Shown: one piece after another, positions 1 to 10,578 of the stretch | Numbering within the stretch: position 1 is the first letter of the stretch | Layout: every line of letters begins with the position of its first letter | Assembly (NCBI GenBank): GCA_964034945.1 | Contig: OZ035961.1 | Coordinates: 94,436,991-94,500,990, forward strand | Length of the DNA stretch: 64,000 nucleotides | Direction of reading: 5' to 3' | Source: Chrysopilus asiliformis | Lineage: Eukaryota > Arthropoda > Insecta > Diptera > Rhagionidae | Program-made: the position numbers and the translations under genes | Notes under the pieces: generated by a model | Database searches by the model: none | What the model was told of the DNA's origin: nothing | What the model saw: the letters and a program-made list of their open reading frames with translations, nothing else

Positions 1-196
1 CAAATCCAAAAAATGTCAATATCTCTTGTTATACACTCGACCATCTTGATAGTTTATTTATCATGATAGTAAAAGTAATGAGAGTTTTCATGATAGTTCC
101 ATGATAGTTTTTTTTCCATGTTAAATCGCCAAAATTACCTACATGCAAATATTATTATAAAAAAAATAAAACCAAATTAAAATTAAATAAACTCAC

Positions 197-420
197 CTGC
201 GTATAATAATGATTCGCTTGCCTGTTTTAATTTGGCTTGAGATTGCATCTTAAAATTTATTTTTGCATTCTGAAACAAAATTGGAAATTTGATTTTTGGA
301 ATAAATACGATATTCAATATTAAATACTTTTCAACTTACCTCATAGTTTTTAAATTGTCTTTCACTTTCATTAATTTTTGCAGAATTTTTCTTAAATATT
401 TTTACCGTAAAACGCACTCT
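197..420 (-). other. Antisense exon-like pair inside the outer LTR
   Basis: On the minus strand a frame runs to 340 and is followed by GTAAGT (339-334). After a short intron a TTTCAG acceptor (272-270) opens a 73-base stretch, 269-197, that ends at GTGAGT (196-191). The two stretches join in the same open frame without a stop; both are rich in Lys, Gln, Ser and Asn. The start of the first exon is not clear, since the acceptor upstream of about 410 is weak. The same structure occurs in the 3' LTR, with the second exon at 20826-20754. It could be a fragment of a captured host gene, an antisense transcript of the element, or chance in AT-rich DNA. I do not recognise the peptide. Confidence 0.3.
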
Positions 421-707
421 ACTTTTTATTGGAAGTTAATTCAGGATATGGTTAGTTTTTTGTACTAGATTAGTACAGAGTATATAATCTCTTCTTATTG
501 GCGACGTGGAACTTTCTTCCACTTTCTTCCACTTCCGGCCCCTTTACATTTAGCCTCAAGTACAAGGACGGCACCTTTTTTTGGTTAATTTAGCAGCGAT
601 TTGCTGCATTCAAAGTATTAAGTTTAGTAGAGTTATTTTATGATGTTTTCCACCATCGCATATTAAAAACAAATAGTGCGTAGGAGTTAAAACTAGTGCT
701 TAGACAT

Positions 708-932
708 TTATTGGGAAAGGGACCACATGCTCTTAGTCTGGAGTAAGTTCGAAGAATTAAATACTACAATTCGAAAGGCGGAATGATCACCATTTGGCGG
801 ATGAAGCAGGCGATTTTCCTCATCCAATACCCAAAATTTTCTTTGGGGCCAAAAGTATATGGGCGGATTTCCAGCACCTCTTTCAAGATCTACGTCGATA
901 GACTCGACCAAGTTTTGTAGCCAGTCCAACAA
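708..932 (-). other. Antisense open frame in outer LTR (5' copy)
   Basis: This minus-strand open frame of about 75 codons uses a mixed, protein-like range of residues (several Trp, Pro and Asn) and ends at TAA overlapping an AATAAA (CCCAATAAATG), which would suit a terminal exon. No ATG is needed at its upstream end if it is an exon. In another frame just upstream (about 1000-910) there is a further short protein-like stretch, so a decayed captured gene is possible. It occurs again at 21265-21489. Product unrecognised. Confidence 0.25.
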
Positions 933-2105
933 AAGTCTTTAAACTTCTCCTCAAGCAGTGTGAAAACCTCGTGGATTTGAGGGTAAGACGATAGACACGT
1001 ATGACCCTTTCCCGGCTATAAAAATATCCCCGGCTATAAATTATCCAATAATTAAAAATTAAAACATAGTTTTTACATCATATCTATATCTTTCGTCGAC
1101 TACTAGATAAATTATCCAACAATTTAAAATTAAACAATAGATTGTAAATCACATTTATATTTTTCGTCGATTACTATTTTTACGTCGATTATTGGTTTTA
1201 ACCTCCTTCAATTTTCTCCGATATTTCTACCCGGACGTTGATTGCGTCGCTATTCTGGAAGGATTTCGTCTTGCAGCAAATATTACGTTTAATTTAAAAT
1301 ACAAGTTCTTAAATTATTTAAAAGTTTATTAGTAAATTCGAGTGTTAACCGAATCCACATCAGATTTTATGATTTTTCAATGATAGGTGGTTTCTGCGAG
1401 CAAAGGGCCCTATTGTGCACATAAATCCCCCCCTACATGTTAAATTTCAGTGTAATTCAATTCAGAATAATTAAATGTGGCGAAGGTCATTGTGACTAAA
1501 TTTTATTTTTCGCTAATGTTCTTCGATAGTTTTTCGTACACGTATAATATAATGATAGGTTATAATAAGATATTTCTTAATTAGATTGCATGCTAATTAT
1601 TTCTAATATTTATATTTATATCCATATTATTTATTTATTAAAATTATTTTAAATAGGTTAACCAATTATATAAAATCAATTGCGCTATACATTTTTGTAC
1701 ATTTTTATATTGAATATTGCGTCCTTGTTTTCAATATTAATTATTAAAAGGGTAAAAATGATTCGTTGAGCTTTTTTTATTTATGGGTGGCTGGAGACGA
1801 GGAGAGATGAGAATGATATTTTCAGAAAGCGTGGTTTTTCCAGGATTACTTGCGACTGAAATAAAGATGAGAATCAAGTAAACGTTGCTGATTTGATTCA
1901 GTTTCAAAATTTCATCCCTTCCTTATCCTTCAATCCTTTCACCATCCCGTTGTGTTGTTTGTAGGCAAAATTTTGTCATGGCCGCAAATATCCTTAGTGT
2001 TTGGAAAGAACCCCCCCCACATCCGGCGAGCTAAGCCCCCCTTGTTGCCTACATCCTTGCACTAAGGACCCTCCTTATTTGTGTACTCCCCTGTGGTCAT
2101 AACAA

Positions 2106-2117
2106 TGGCGCCCAACG
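2106..2117 (+). promoter_or_regulatory. Primer binding site of outer element (tRNA-Lys type)
   Basis: TGGCGCCCAACG begins one base after the LTR end. This 12-mer is complementary to the 3' end (including CCA) of the tRNA-Lys species that primes several retroviruses and insect gypsy-type elements. Minus-strand DNA synthesis would start here. Confidence 0.8.
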
Positions 2118-2178
2118 TTATCGCAAGATGACTCCCAACGTCATCGCACGATGACTCCCAACGTGTCGCAAGGTGACT
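2111..2178 (+). repeat. Three tandem 22-23-base units overlapping the primer site
   Basis: Three imperfect copies start at 2111, 2134 and 2157, each opening with CCCAACGT and ending GATGACT or GGTGACT. The first copy is the tail of the primer binding site itself, so the site's CCCAACGT is present three times in a row. Confidence 0.75.
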
Positions 2179-2961
2179 CCTTCACGGAAACCTAGATACG
2201 TAGCCGAGTCCTACACGGAAAGTGCTTCCCCTCTTCAGCTAACGCGTATATTTTTACCCCTCCCCAACAATCCCCTTCCTTTAACTCCCTAGTATGTGAG
2301 ATTTTGAAATAGAATCGAATTTAGTGGTTGTTTTACGATTCCGGTCGGATCGGAAGGTATGGTTTGGCACCTTCGTGAGTCCCGAGGTGCAATTTTAATT
2401 GTACCCGCGTTGCCGCGAAGGAGGTTGAGCTATATTTTGTGATCCAGCTGGTGTATATTTTTCAAAAATCAAAACCATCTACAATTTGCTTTGTCCCGAA
2501 TTCTAGTAAACGTCTGGATTCGCGCTGCAATCGCATTTTAGTTAAAATTGGCTCGGTGAATTTATACTGTCTTTTGAAACTCGAATTGATTTGATGAAAG
2601 ATTGACTAAGTTTGAGTCCCGGGATATATAGTCAAGGACAAAATATTTCGCGTTGCCGAACTTAGACAATCGGGAAAAAAAAAAAAAAATTTTTTATTCG
2701 AGACATTATGCTTTCACTTGTGTTTGTGAACTATCGCTCACAATTTTAGAGCCCAAAATGTTTGAAAATTACATTCAGAAAAGCAACTATAATTTCCAAA
2801 CAATGGTTTATAGTGTTTCGTTTCAATAAAATCATCCGAAATTGTCAAAAACATCAGACATCTTTCTCATTCTCAAGTTGTGTCCACCACCCAGCTTATT
2901 TATGAGTATTGAATTAGAAAATCGAAAACAGAATTTATAATATATAGGTAGTAGTCGTGTT
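2179..2961 (+). other. Untranslated leader of outer element
   Basis: About 780 bases separate the primer site repeats from the gag start. There is no convincing open frame. A leader of this size would carry packaging and dimerisation signals in an active element, but no particular structure can be assigned by eye. Confidence 0.6.
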
Positions 2962-4941
2962 ATGCGTAGTGATAAGTCCCAGAAACAATCTTTCAGGAAA
3001 AGTAGTAAAATACCTGAAGAAAATCGTAGAATTACTCGTAGTTATTCCAAAAATATTAATTATCCAAATCGTCCAATCATGATACATTCTCCGCGAAAAA
3101 AGAATACTAATCCTAATCGTTTGGATCAGGAAAATCAATCAGTTAGTGTCTCTAATCAGGAAACCTCTAATCAGGAAACCCAACATGAAAATGTCCGTGA
3201 AGTACCCGAATCAGTCGCTGTAAATGTAGGAGCAGCTTCTCTAGCCGCTCAACGGTCTAGTAGCTTAAATTTTTCGGCTGATCCGTTAGATTTTCATGGA
3301 GGAATAGACTCGTCCATCAATGATCGTTGGTCAAGGGGAAATCTTGCGCTTGTAGATCTAGCAGAACTTAGAAAAACTCTTGAAGAAACCTTAGAAAAAT
3401 CCCAAGCTAAACTCGAAACCAAATTAGTGAACCGATTTCAAAATCAAGGTCAATCAGGATTAGGGATCATAGCCGATCAAAGGCAGCCGAATTTGAGATC
3501 TACCCATTCAGTTTTGGTTAGTAATACCCCATCACCAAATAACGAGGTAGACCAAGTGACTTCCCATCATCCTTCGTCAAGGTCTGCATTCGTCCGTAAT
3601 TCTGATGTTGCTAAAAACAAAAGATTAAGGAATCAAGGTGCTAATCAACCAGTAGGTACTTGGACCGCTAGACCAAACACGTCTCAGTCGTACGTAAACC
3701 CTCAAGACCAATATAATTTTCCTCAAGCTTCTGTAGCTGAAAAACACAAAAATCCGTCGTATGCCAGAGAACTTACATATCAATTTCCTGAGAGACAAGT
3801 ACAAAGTCAACCAGCTAGCAATTATATGCAACAACCCCAGAAATTTATGTCGAATAATCCAAGAATGCCGCAGTTTTTCCCTTCTCAAGTTCACCCTCAA
3901 GTTCAACCTTCGGTTCAGCCACCAAATCAACCTCAAGCTTCAGTTCCGAATATGAATTATCCACCGATGTTTATACCCAATAGTGAATCTTCGCAGTGTC
4001 CACCGTTAGGGATGCCTGCAAATGCACCTTCACCCTATGGATTTTATCCTGCGCCAGGAAATGCGTATCCGTTTTATTCACAAATGCCTTACTATCCATC
4101 AGGGCGAGTAGATAAAGTCGATTTAACCAAATGGGGAATTTCCTTTGACGGAGAACCACGATCAATGTCGGTTGAAGACTTCGTATTTCAGGTAGAATTT
4201 GTACAAAGTAGCAAAAATGTACCGTGGACCGAAGTGATGAAAAACTTTCATCTTTTGTTGAAAGGATTGGCAAAAGAATGGCTTTGGCAATATCTTAAAG
4301 TACATCCAAGATTAAATTGGCTGGACTTAAAAGATGCTCTTTATAGACAGTTCAAGTCAGCTGAAACTGATCTTGAAATCATTCAAAAAATAGTCGACAA
4401 AAAGCAACAGCCTCAAGAGTCTTTTGATACATTTTACACTGCTGTCATGAGTCTTAGAAATAGAATGAGAGTTCCAATGCCCGAAACTGACCTTATAAAC
4501 GTCATAAAGAAAAATTTGAAACCATGGTTAAGACATTATGTTTACCCTATGACTACATTTACTCTTGATCAGCTTCGCGAATGTTGTAGAAGTACTGAAA
4601 ATGCTTTTCCCCATGCTGATGTTAATTATGCTAAAAATGTCCCTTTGCCTCGGCGAGTCAATGAATTAGATTTCATGGACGAGCAAGTACGACAGGAAAT
4701 TGCAAATCCAATGGTAGATGCGCTCAATCCACAAAGGGGGTGGGAAAATCTTATCTGTTGGAACTGCAAAAATAAAGGCCATTCGTATATTTATTGCCCA
4801 GCTGATAGGACCAAATTCTGTTACAAATGTGGTCAGGAAAATGTCACTACTAATTTTTGTCCCAGATGTTTCCCTCAAAATTTTCGGCAGGATGTGGCCA
4901 AACCGGGTCCATCTCGAGTGACTCAAAATCGCTCGGAATAG
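2962..4941 (+). CDS. gag: Gag polyprotein of outer element
   Basis: An intact frame of 659 codons from the first good ATG. Gag forms the virus-like particle and binds the element RNA. The N-terminal ~380 residues are Gln/Asn/Pro-rich and low in structure. Residues ~384-545 form a capsid-like domain with the pattern seen in insect retrotransposon gags (WGISFDG start, then W, F and L-rich helices). From residue 599 there is a standard zinc knuckle, CX2CX4HX4C, followed by a second cluster in which the His is missing (CX2CX9CX2C). The inner gag has the same arrangement at lower sequence identity, so this is a family trait. The frame overlaps pol by about 88 bases in the -1 frame. Confidence 0.9.
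   Translation: MRSDKSQKQSFRKSSKIPEENRRITRSYSKNINYPNRPIMIHSPRKKNTNPNRLDQENQSVSVSNQETSNQETQHENVREVPESVAVNVGAASLAAQRSSSLNFSADPLDFHGGIDSSINDRWSRGNLALVDLAELRKTLEETLEKSQAKLETKLVNRFQNQGQSGLGIIADQRQPNLRSTHSVLVSNTPSPNNEVDQVTSHHPSSRSAFVRNSDVAKNKRLRNQGANQPVGTWTARPNTSQSYVNPQDQYNFPQASVAEKHKNPSYARELTYQFPERQVQSQPASNYMQQPQKFMSNNPRMPQFFPSQVHPQVQPSVQPPNQPQASVPNMNYPPMFIPNSESSQCPPLGMPANAPSPYGFYPAPGNAYPFYSQMPYYPSGRVDKVDLTKWGISFDGEPRSMSVEDFVFQVEFVQSSKNVPWTEVMKNFHLLLKGLAKEWLWQYLKVHPRLNWLDLKDALYRQFKSAETDLEIIQKIVDKKQQPQESFDTFYTAVMSLRNRMRVPMPETDLINVIKKNLKPWLRHYVYPMTTFTLDQLRECCRSTENAFPHADVNYAKNVPLPRRVNELDFMDEQVRQEIANPMVDALNPQRGWENLICWNCKNKGHSYIYCPADRTKFCYKCGQENVTTNFCPRCFPQNFRQDVAKPGPSRVTQNRSE
4878..4884 (+). promoter_or_regulatory. 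Candidate -1 frameshift site of outer gag-pol
   Basis: AAATTTT is phased A AAT TTT in the gag frame, inside the gag/pol overlap (4854-4941). It fits the X XXY YYZ rule for simultaneous slippage to the -1 frame, which is the pol frame. No downstream structure has been verified. Confidence 0.6.
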
Positions 4942-5539
4942 ACTTTGATAACGCCACTGAGACTTCTCCTGAATATTCTAAAACTCGAAACCAGTCAGTA
5001 AAAATATTAACGCCCAACCGTTTAGATAACGAAGCTCTTACCGAACCAGTAAGACCTTTGAAACCATATCACATCCGACTGAAAGAATATCAAGAGTCAC
5101 GTTTCAAAATTTTTAACTCCTTTCCTTTTGTTAGTGCGTATAAAAAAGTTTCATCCAAAGTTTTAAGAGCCCGATTAAGATTTAAACAGCGTAAATCTGC
5201 TCGCTTTAATATCGCAAATTGTACCTTAGAGTCATCATCGGATCTTAGACCTTATGCTAAAGTTAGAATCGGAGATTTGAGTATGAACGGATTGCTCGAT
5301 AGCGGAGCTAGCGTTTCGTGCTTAGGTCACGGTTGTATGGAAGTTGTAGAAAAACTTAAGTCTAAAATATTTAAATTTCCGTGTAGCATTAAAACTGCTG
5401 ATGGAAAAGGCCATGAAGTGGTTGGAAAAATTCGTGTTCCTGTCTCGTACAAAACCCAGACAGAAGAGTTGGAGATATTTTTAGTTCCCGGTTTAGACCA
5501 ATCGTTGTATTTAGGCGTCGATTTCTGGCGCAAATTTAG

Positions 5540-5543
5540 AATA
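5540..5543 (+). repeat. Target site duplication, left copy (AATA)
   Basis: AATA precedes the inner 5' LTR, and AATA at 16861-16864 follows the inner 3' LTR. Four bases is a usual Ty3-integrase duplication size. Taking out one copy plus the inner element restores the outer reading phase, confirming the boundaries. Confidence 0.95.
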
Positions 5544-7744
5544 TGTTATGTGGCATGGTTAATTTTAGCATAAGATATAACTTTCTTTGAATTCCGCTAA
5601 CAGAAGGGCTGGTAGTACATTTCATTTTTTTTTTCGCATTTCCAAAAAGTTATTGTCCTATACAAAATGCACTGTCCATTTAAAACGAACAACCGATATT
5701 TTTTTGGGTTATTGTTTTACAGAATTTTTGTTTCGCTTTAGGTCTGTTTAAAAGAAGTAAAGAAAAAATCCGTTTACTGGCCGAGCGAATAGTTTTCAAA
5801 AGAGAGCTGTAACAAATAACTACCGGTATCGATCGAATTGTTAAACGCAAATCAACTTTTCTAGAATTTTTTTTAGAGATCAGTCTAGTATAGAAATCTG
5901 AGGCAGTTAGCTTCGATTCGATTTGATTAAATTTAGTTTAGGCAAAATTTTGCCAGTTTCTATCACTTAGTTTAAAAAAGTGGAAATCCGGACGCTTGAT
6001 GAAAAGCCCGGAAAATTAAATAGTTTAGTGGAAAAATTTCGTTCACGGTAAGGCCGACAATCCTTCTCGGAAAACGTGTATTAATCCCTCGTTTTGTTTG
6101 ATTTAGAATCTGTGAGATCATTGTGAGGGGAAGATCGGGTGTAATATCACATGTGGATTAAGTGATAGTTGGAAGAAAATCCTGGAAAAGACGCAGAATC
6201 CAAGAATCTCGACGAGAAAGTAGCTGCAGGGGCAGGGTAGCCGTTCTAAGTTGAACACCGTCGAATTTTTAAAGATTTTCCAGTCACCGAGCAGAATTTA
6301 TACCGGAAAATTCAGTACTTCTGCGATCGTTTTCCCGGATGCGCACTCAGTTCCAGTTTTTTTCACATATCGTCGGTTCGATATTACCACAAGGCGACGT
6401 AACATTCAGACGTTCTAAGATTTTCCATCTCACGAAGGAAGGATTCACTGAGGCTCCAGAAATCTTTACTAGCAATTTTTAACTTGTTTGGTCATTTTAG
6501 TATTAGTGTTTTTTTTGTAAAGTCAACGCTTTTTTTTTGTCATCGTTCGTCATACTATTAGCGAGTGTTTGAATTTCTTTTTTCTTTTACGGAAATCTTT
6601 CTGCGTCAACAATTTTGCAAAATATAGTCTTTTTAGCCAATCATCGTCTCTCATGTGCACAGGAGCGGCGAGGAAAAACAGCAGATCAAACTGTAAGTAA
6701 ATTTTGTTTGAGCAATTTTAATTTCAAATAATTGGTGCGTAGAGTGATTTTTCCGAAGAAAAAAATTAGTAAAAAAGGGTTGGTTGAGATCATTTTGAAC
6801 GATCCCCAACGAAAAAAACAAACCGCCTGTATTTATGCAAATTAAACAGGGGAACTCAGAACCCTTTACTAAAAGTTTTGCGGATCGCGAAATACGTGCT
6901 AAAAAAGCTTTGATTCTGATAGGTTGATGCGTAAATTCGTGTCGTTTGCGAATTTAATATTTTTCTTTTTGATTTGATTTACTCAATTAAGTTTTTTTTG
7001 TGTTCGATTCCTTTTTTTTTGAAAAACTGTAAATTTTTTTTTGACAGCGCTATAATTTCGAACGTTAATAGATTTCTGTCTTATTTTGTCAATTTTTACA
7101 AAATGAAATTGTGTCAATTTTTATTTGATCAGAAAAATTAAAAAGATTATACCAAAATAAACTTGCCTGTGTTTTAGGAAGAGAAAAATAAAGGATCACG
7201 AAATTTGTTTTGAAAGATTATGAGTGAAGTTTTTTTCTGGTACGTTTTTTTTTTGAGTTCGCTAGGGTCGACTTGAGTTCCGGTTTCAGTTTCGTTTTGC
7301 CATTTGCTATGAAGGGTGAAAAATTCGTCGACCACAAGATGGATTTGAAAATGTTTTGATTTCTGTTCAATAGAAGGGGGGGATCAATGAAGTGTCCCGA
7401 TGATGGAGGATGACGGGGGAATTGGGAGAAGAGATGACTCGAGGATTTAGTAAAAATATGATCTCCCGAGCAAATGGTTCAGTAGGTTTTTTTTTCGGTT
7501 CTTTAGTTTTTTTTTCGTTTTTTTTTGATGAATAAAGGCATGTAAAAGTTATTAATTCCAATTCGACCCGTGGTAAGAACCACCCCAATCCGATGAGCGA
7601 AGGCCTGGAACCACCAGCATGCCAACCGCGGGGGCAATTGGAGCAGGCTCGGGACGTCCGCGTCATCGCGGTAAGCGTGTCCCAAAGTCTGTTGTGTGTC
7701 CTTTGCCCAGACGAGAAATAAACGGGTGAAGGACATTTATAACA
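5544..7744 (+). repeat. 5' LTR of inner element
   Basis: 2201 bases, same length as 14660-16860 and no difference noticed by eye. It starts TGTTATGTGG and ends ATTTATAACA. AATAAA signals at 7531-7536 and 7717-7722 lie near the 3' end and are candidates for defining the R region. The 5' copy should hold the promoter, but no convincing TATA element can be singled out. Minus-strand open frames here look like shadows. Confidence 0.95.
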
Positions 7745-7748
7745 ATAG

Positions 7749-7760
7749 TGGCGCCCAACG
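7749..7760 (+). promoter_or_regulatory. Primer binding site of inner element (tRNA-Lys type)
   Basis: TGGCGCCCAACG, the same 12-mer as in the outer element, four bases after the LTR end. Here the motif is not triplicated; it is followed by GCGAGCAAG. Confidence 0.8.
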
Positions 7761-8808
7761 GCGAGCAAGTTTTGTCGCCGAATCAATATGTTCGATATTC
7801 AGTTAAATTTTTTTCTTTATTTTGATGTGACAATTTCAGTTACTTAAATTTTCCGCTATTTCCTTTTTGTCATTTAAGATTTTTGGTTTGAATTTAATTT
7901 GTTTATTCAGTAGACAAATCCAGGACGATGTTTGTCTGTCCCACAAGAGTTTGGAAAAATACTCTTTGGTAGCAGATCGACAGTAGTTCTGATCAGTTTG
8001 TTTACGGTGATCTGTTGTCCTTTACAGCTGCGTCCCGACATTAGGTGACTGATGTACGTGTAGCGTCAGCGGGAAAAGGACTAACATGGTAAAAGGATTG
8101 AATCAATTCCATATGGCATCTTCACCAGAAATATGAGATGGTCGAATTGTGTCAGGATGTTTCACCTTTTTTTTCCAAATTTATTTTATGGAAGGTTAAC
8201 TTGGCTAGTCTGCTAGTGGAAAAATAGAAATTTTACTAGTAAAGCTCAGTCAAGAAAACATTTTCCACGTAGAGTACATTGTTTTTTTTTATGCGAAGTC
8301 AGCCATTGAACCCGTCACCCAAAATAGGAAAGGCCTTTGTTGATTCTACCCCAGTTTATGAATGATTGTGTTGAAAACGATTTTTTTTGAGATATTTAAA
8401 CTTTGGAAAAGTTTGTTTTTCTGTGGATTATTTTGTTGAATTTCTACGTTGCAAGTTCGAAGTTATTTTCTTTGCTAGTTGGAAGTTCAATATTTAAGTT
8501 TCGATATATTTATATTTGGTTTATTTGTTGGCTAGAATAAGGGTGATATTGGTAATTAGAGAGTTTCTAGGATAACCGTTTAAGAACCATCGATTTTTTT
8601 CTGATCAACAGTAGAATTTTTAATTTGTAAGTTATTTGTAAAGTATTAGTTATATATATTCGTATTACCTAAAATTTGTCACTGCTAGTCCTTGGTTAGG
8701 CTGTTCAGTTGGAAATCCAACTATTGGTCAATTTATTCGTGGATCGGAGGAAAAGTTTTGGTCAAGTTTATTTTTTTTTGTTCGAGCTTTGCGATTTGAA
8801 ATAAAAAA
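7761..8808 (+). other. Untranslated leader of inner element
   Basis: About 1.05 kb without a supported gene, T-rich in places. It ends in a short A-run immediately before the gag ATG at 8809. Confidence 0.6.
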
Positions 8809-10578
8809 ATGTCTGGTAGAGGAGAGCGGCCGAAAGTTAATCAGGTACCAAGGAGAGGCAGATCCCGAGTGCAATTTACAAGTCAAGACGAGACGTCCTT
8901 AGGCGCAGTTGGTGGGGCCATAGAAACGGGAGAAGAATTCCGAATTTTTGGCCCGCGTTACAGCTTGGCGCATACGCCGCAGAGGCAAAACAACGCTGCG
9001 AGCAGTGAAAAAGGTACGCCAGGATTCAATGACACACGAGCGGATTTGGACTCAACTTTGAGGCTCCCCGCGCTGGCGACCAATACCGGCGTGGCCAATA
9101 AATCGGGAAATTCAGACACGACTTTACCAAGACAACAACTCGATCAGATGAACTATGAGACGCGAAACGATCGCTAAAGTTTAGGGTTGGGATTTACCAC
9201 CCCAGTGCCTGGAAGTGTAGTAGCGCAGGGGGTATCTGAGGATTTAATACACGAAGTGACGAAAGCATCTATGGGAGCAGTTCAGGCAGGAGTTATGGCA
9301 GAAGTCATTAAAAACCTAGAAAAGATGATCAACGATGCCGTGGGTAAGGCAATGGACGAGAGAACTAGGGAGGCATTCGGCGGAAGTAGGGAGACGTTGG
9401 TTAGTGCGAACGGATTAGGTAACGGAGGTATGGGTTTGGTATCGCAGCCAAGTCAGTCAGGAGGTGAACAGTTGACTAGTACCGAACCACGCGATCAACT
9501 CGCTGACGAAATAAGGAAGAGGCAGGATATTCCAGACCGTGGGCAATCACGAAGTCACAATTCTCGATTGATAGAAGGATCAGGCTCGAGTGAAACTGAC
9601 ATCGTTCGTGAGTTCCAACGCTGGACGATAATGGATGCGAATCATCAAGCAAATCGCAATACAGCGATTCCAGACGAATATCCAGATAGACAGCAAAACC
9701 AGCAAAGCAGACTACGGCCCAGAGGTCCATTCGATCGAAACTGTAAGTTGGAGCGCTGGGGATTCAAGTTCGATGGAAGTTCCCCGGATTTAGGTGTTGA
9801 GGATTTCATCTACCGAGTTGAAAGGTTGAAGGCAGCGTATGACTTCAGCTGGCCGCAAGTATATGCAAATTTTCACGTCCTCGTAACCGGTCAGGCAGCA
9901 ACTTGGTTCTGGCAACATCTGAAAAACAATCCGGATGGAGGCTGGCTAGAGTTGAAGTCAGCGTTACTTAAGAGGTTCAAAAGGATAGATACAGACTTGG
10001 ACATCCTACGTCACATAATTGACCGAAGACAAGGACTGAACGAGTCATTTGAAACCTACTTGAATAATGTCTTGAAAGAAGCAGATAAACTCAGAGCGCC
10101 TTTGCCAGTTGCTAACCTGATCGATTTAATAAAAGGAAACGTGAAGGAGAAAATCGGTCAGCTGATTTTTGCGCAACCAATTTATAGTCTCGAACAGTTA
10201 AGGGACTACGGTAGAAAAGCTGAGCAATTTCTCAACAGAAGATACTCACCCGCAATCCGAAATACCTACAGTCAGCCTTCGAGAAATGTCCATGAGCTAG
10301 GAGAAATGCGAGACGAGAAACCATTGACCGAGTTTGATTCACCAGAGGTAGAGGAAGTTCGAAGTCGACCACTCATTCGATGTTGGAACTGTGATGAAGA
10401 TGGTCACATGTTTAGGGACTGCCCGTCACTGACCAGGAATTTATTCTGTTTCAGATGCGGAAAGAAAGGAGTCGATTCCATCTACCGATGTCCTGATTGT
10501 AAAGTGGGAAACACGGGGCGGAGCGGACGGCAACCAGGAGCAGTTCGTTCCCAAACCGTCAACCCTGGAGCACAATAA
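8809..10578 (+). pseudogene. gag: Gag of inner element, with one in-frame stop
   Basis: One frame runs from ATG 8809 to TAA 10576-10578 (589 codons) but is broken by a TAA at 9175-9177, after 122 codons. The same frame reopens at once, so there is no frameshift. Downstream lie a capsid-like domain (from about residue 311, WGFKFDG start, like outer gag), a CX2CX4HX4C zinc knuckle (from about residue 525) and a His-less second cluster, CX2CX10CX2C. The stop lies in the variable N-terminal region, where the outer gag has none. It may be a disabling mutation, a sequence error or a read-through stop; TAA with no known read-through context favours the first two. Confidence 0.85.

Larger units (their letters stand above)
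1..2104 (+). repeat. 5' LTR of outer element (left end possibly cut by window)
   Basis: It matches 20558-22661 with no net length change. It ends CATAACA immediately before the primer site. A plausible LTR start, TGTTATAC at 27, mirrors the ATAACA end, but the identity with the 3' copy continues left to base 1, so the true start is unresolved. At more than 2 kb the LTR is long for an insect Ty3 element. Most of it is AT-rich and non-coding on the plus strand; exon-like open stretches on the minus strand are listed separately. Confidence 0.88.
4854..5543 (+). pseudogene. pol: Pol of outer element, first part (protease), cut by inner element
   Basis: This frame lies -1 relative to gag and is open from 4854, after a TAA at 4851. 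It carries the retroviral-type aspartic protease signature LDSGAS (around 5297), then the conserved block that precedes RT, and ends at the ATA codon at 5541-5543, where the inner element begins. The coding frame continues at 16865, after the target duplication, with no lost base. Read to 5573 the frame runs a few codons into the inner LTR and stops. The gene cannot make full Pol while the insertion is present. Confidence 0.9.

Noticed and set aside
4857..5573. A complete short protease gene
   Set aside because: The last ten codons and stop come from the inner LTR; it is only the 5' part of outer pol.
7367..7786. Minus-strand 139-codon frame at the LTR/leader junction (and copy at 16483-16872)
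   Set aside because: It crosses the LTR end into unrelated sequence in each copy, with no splice signals or recognisable domain.
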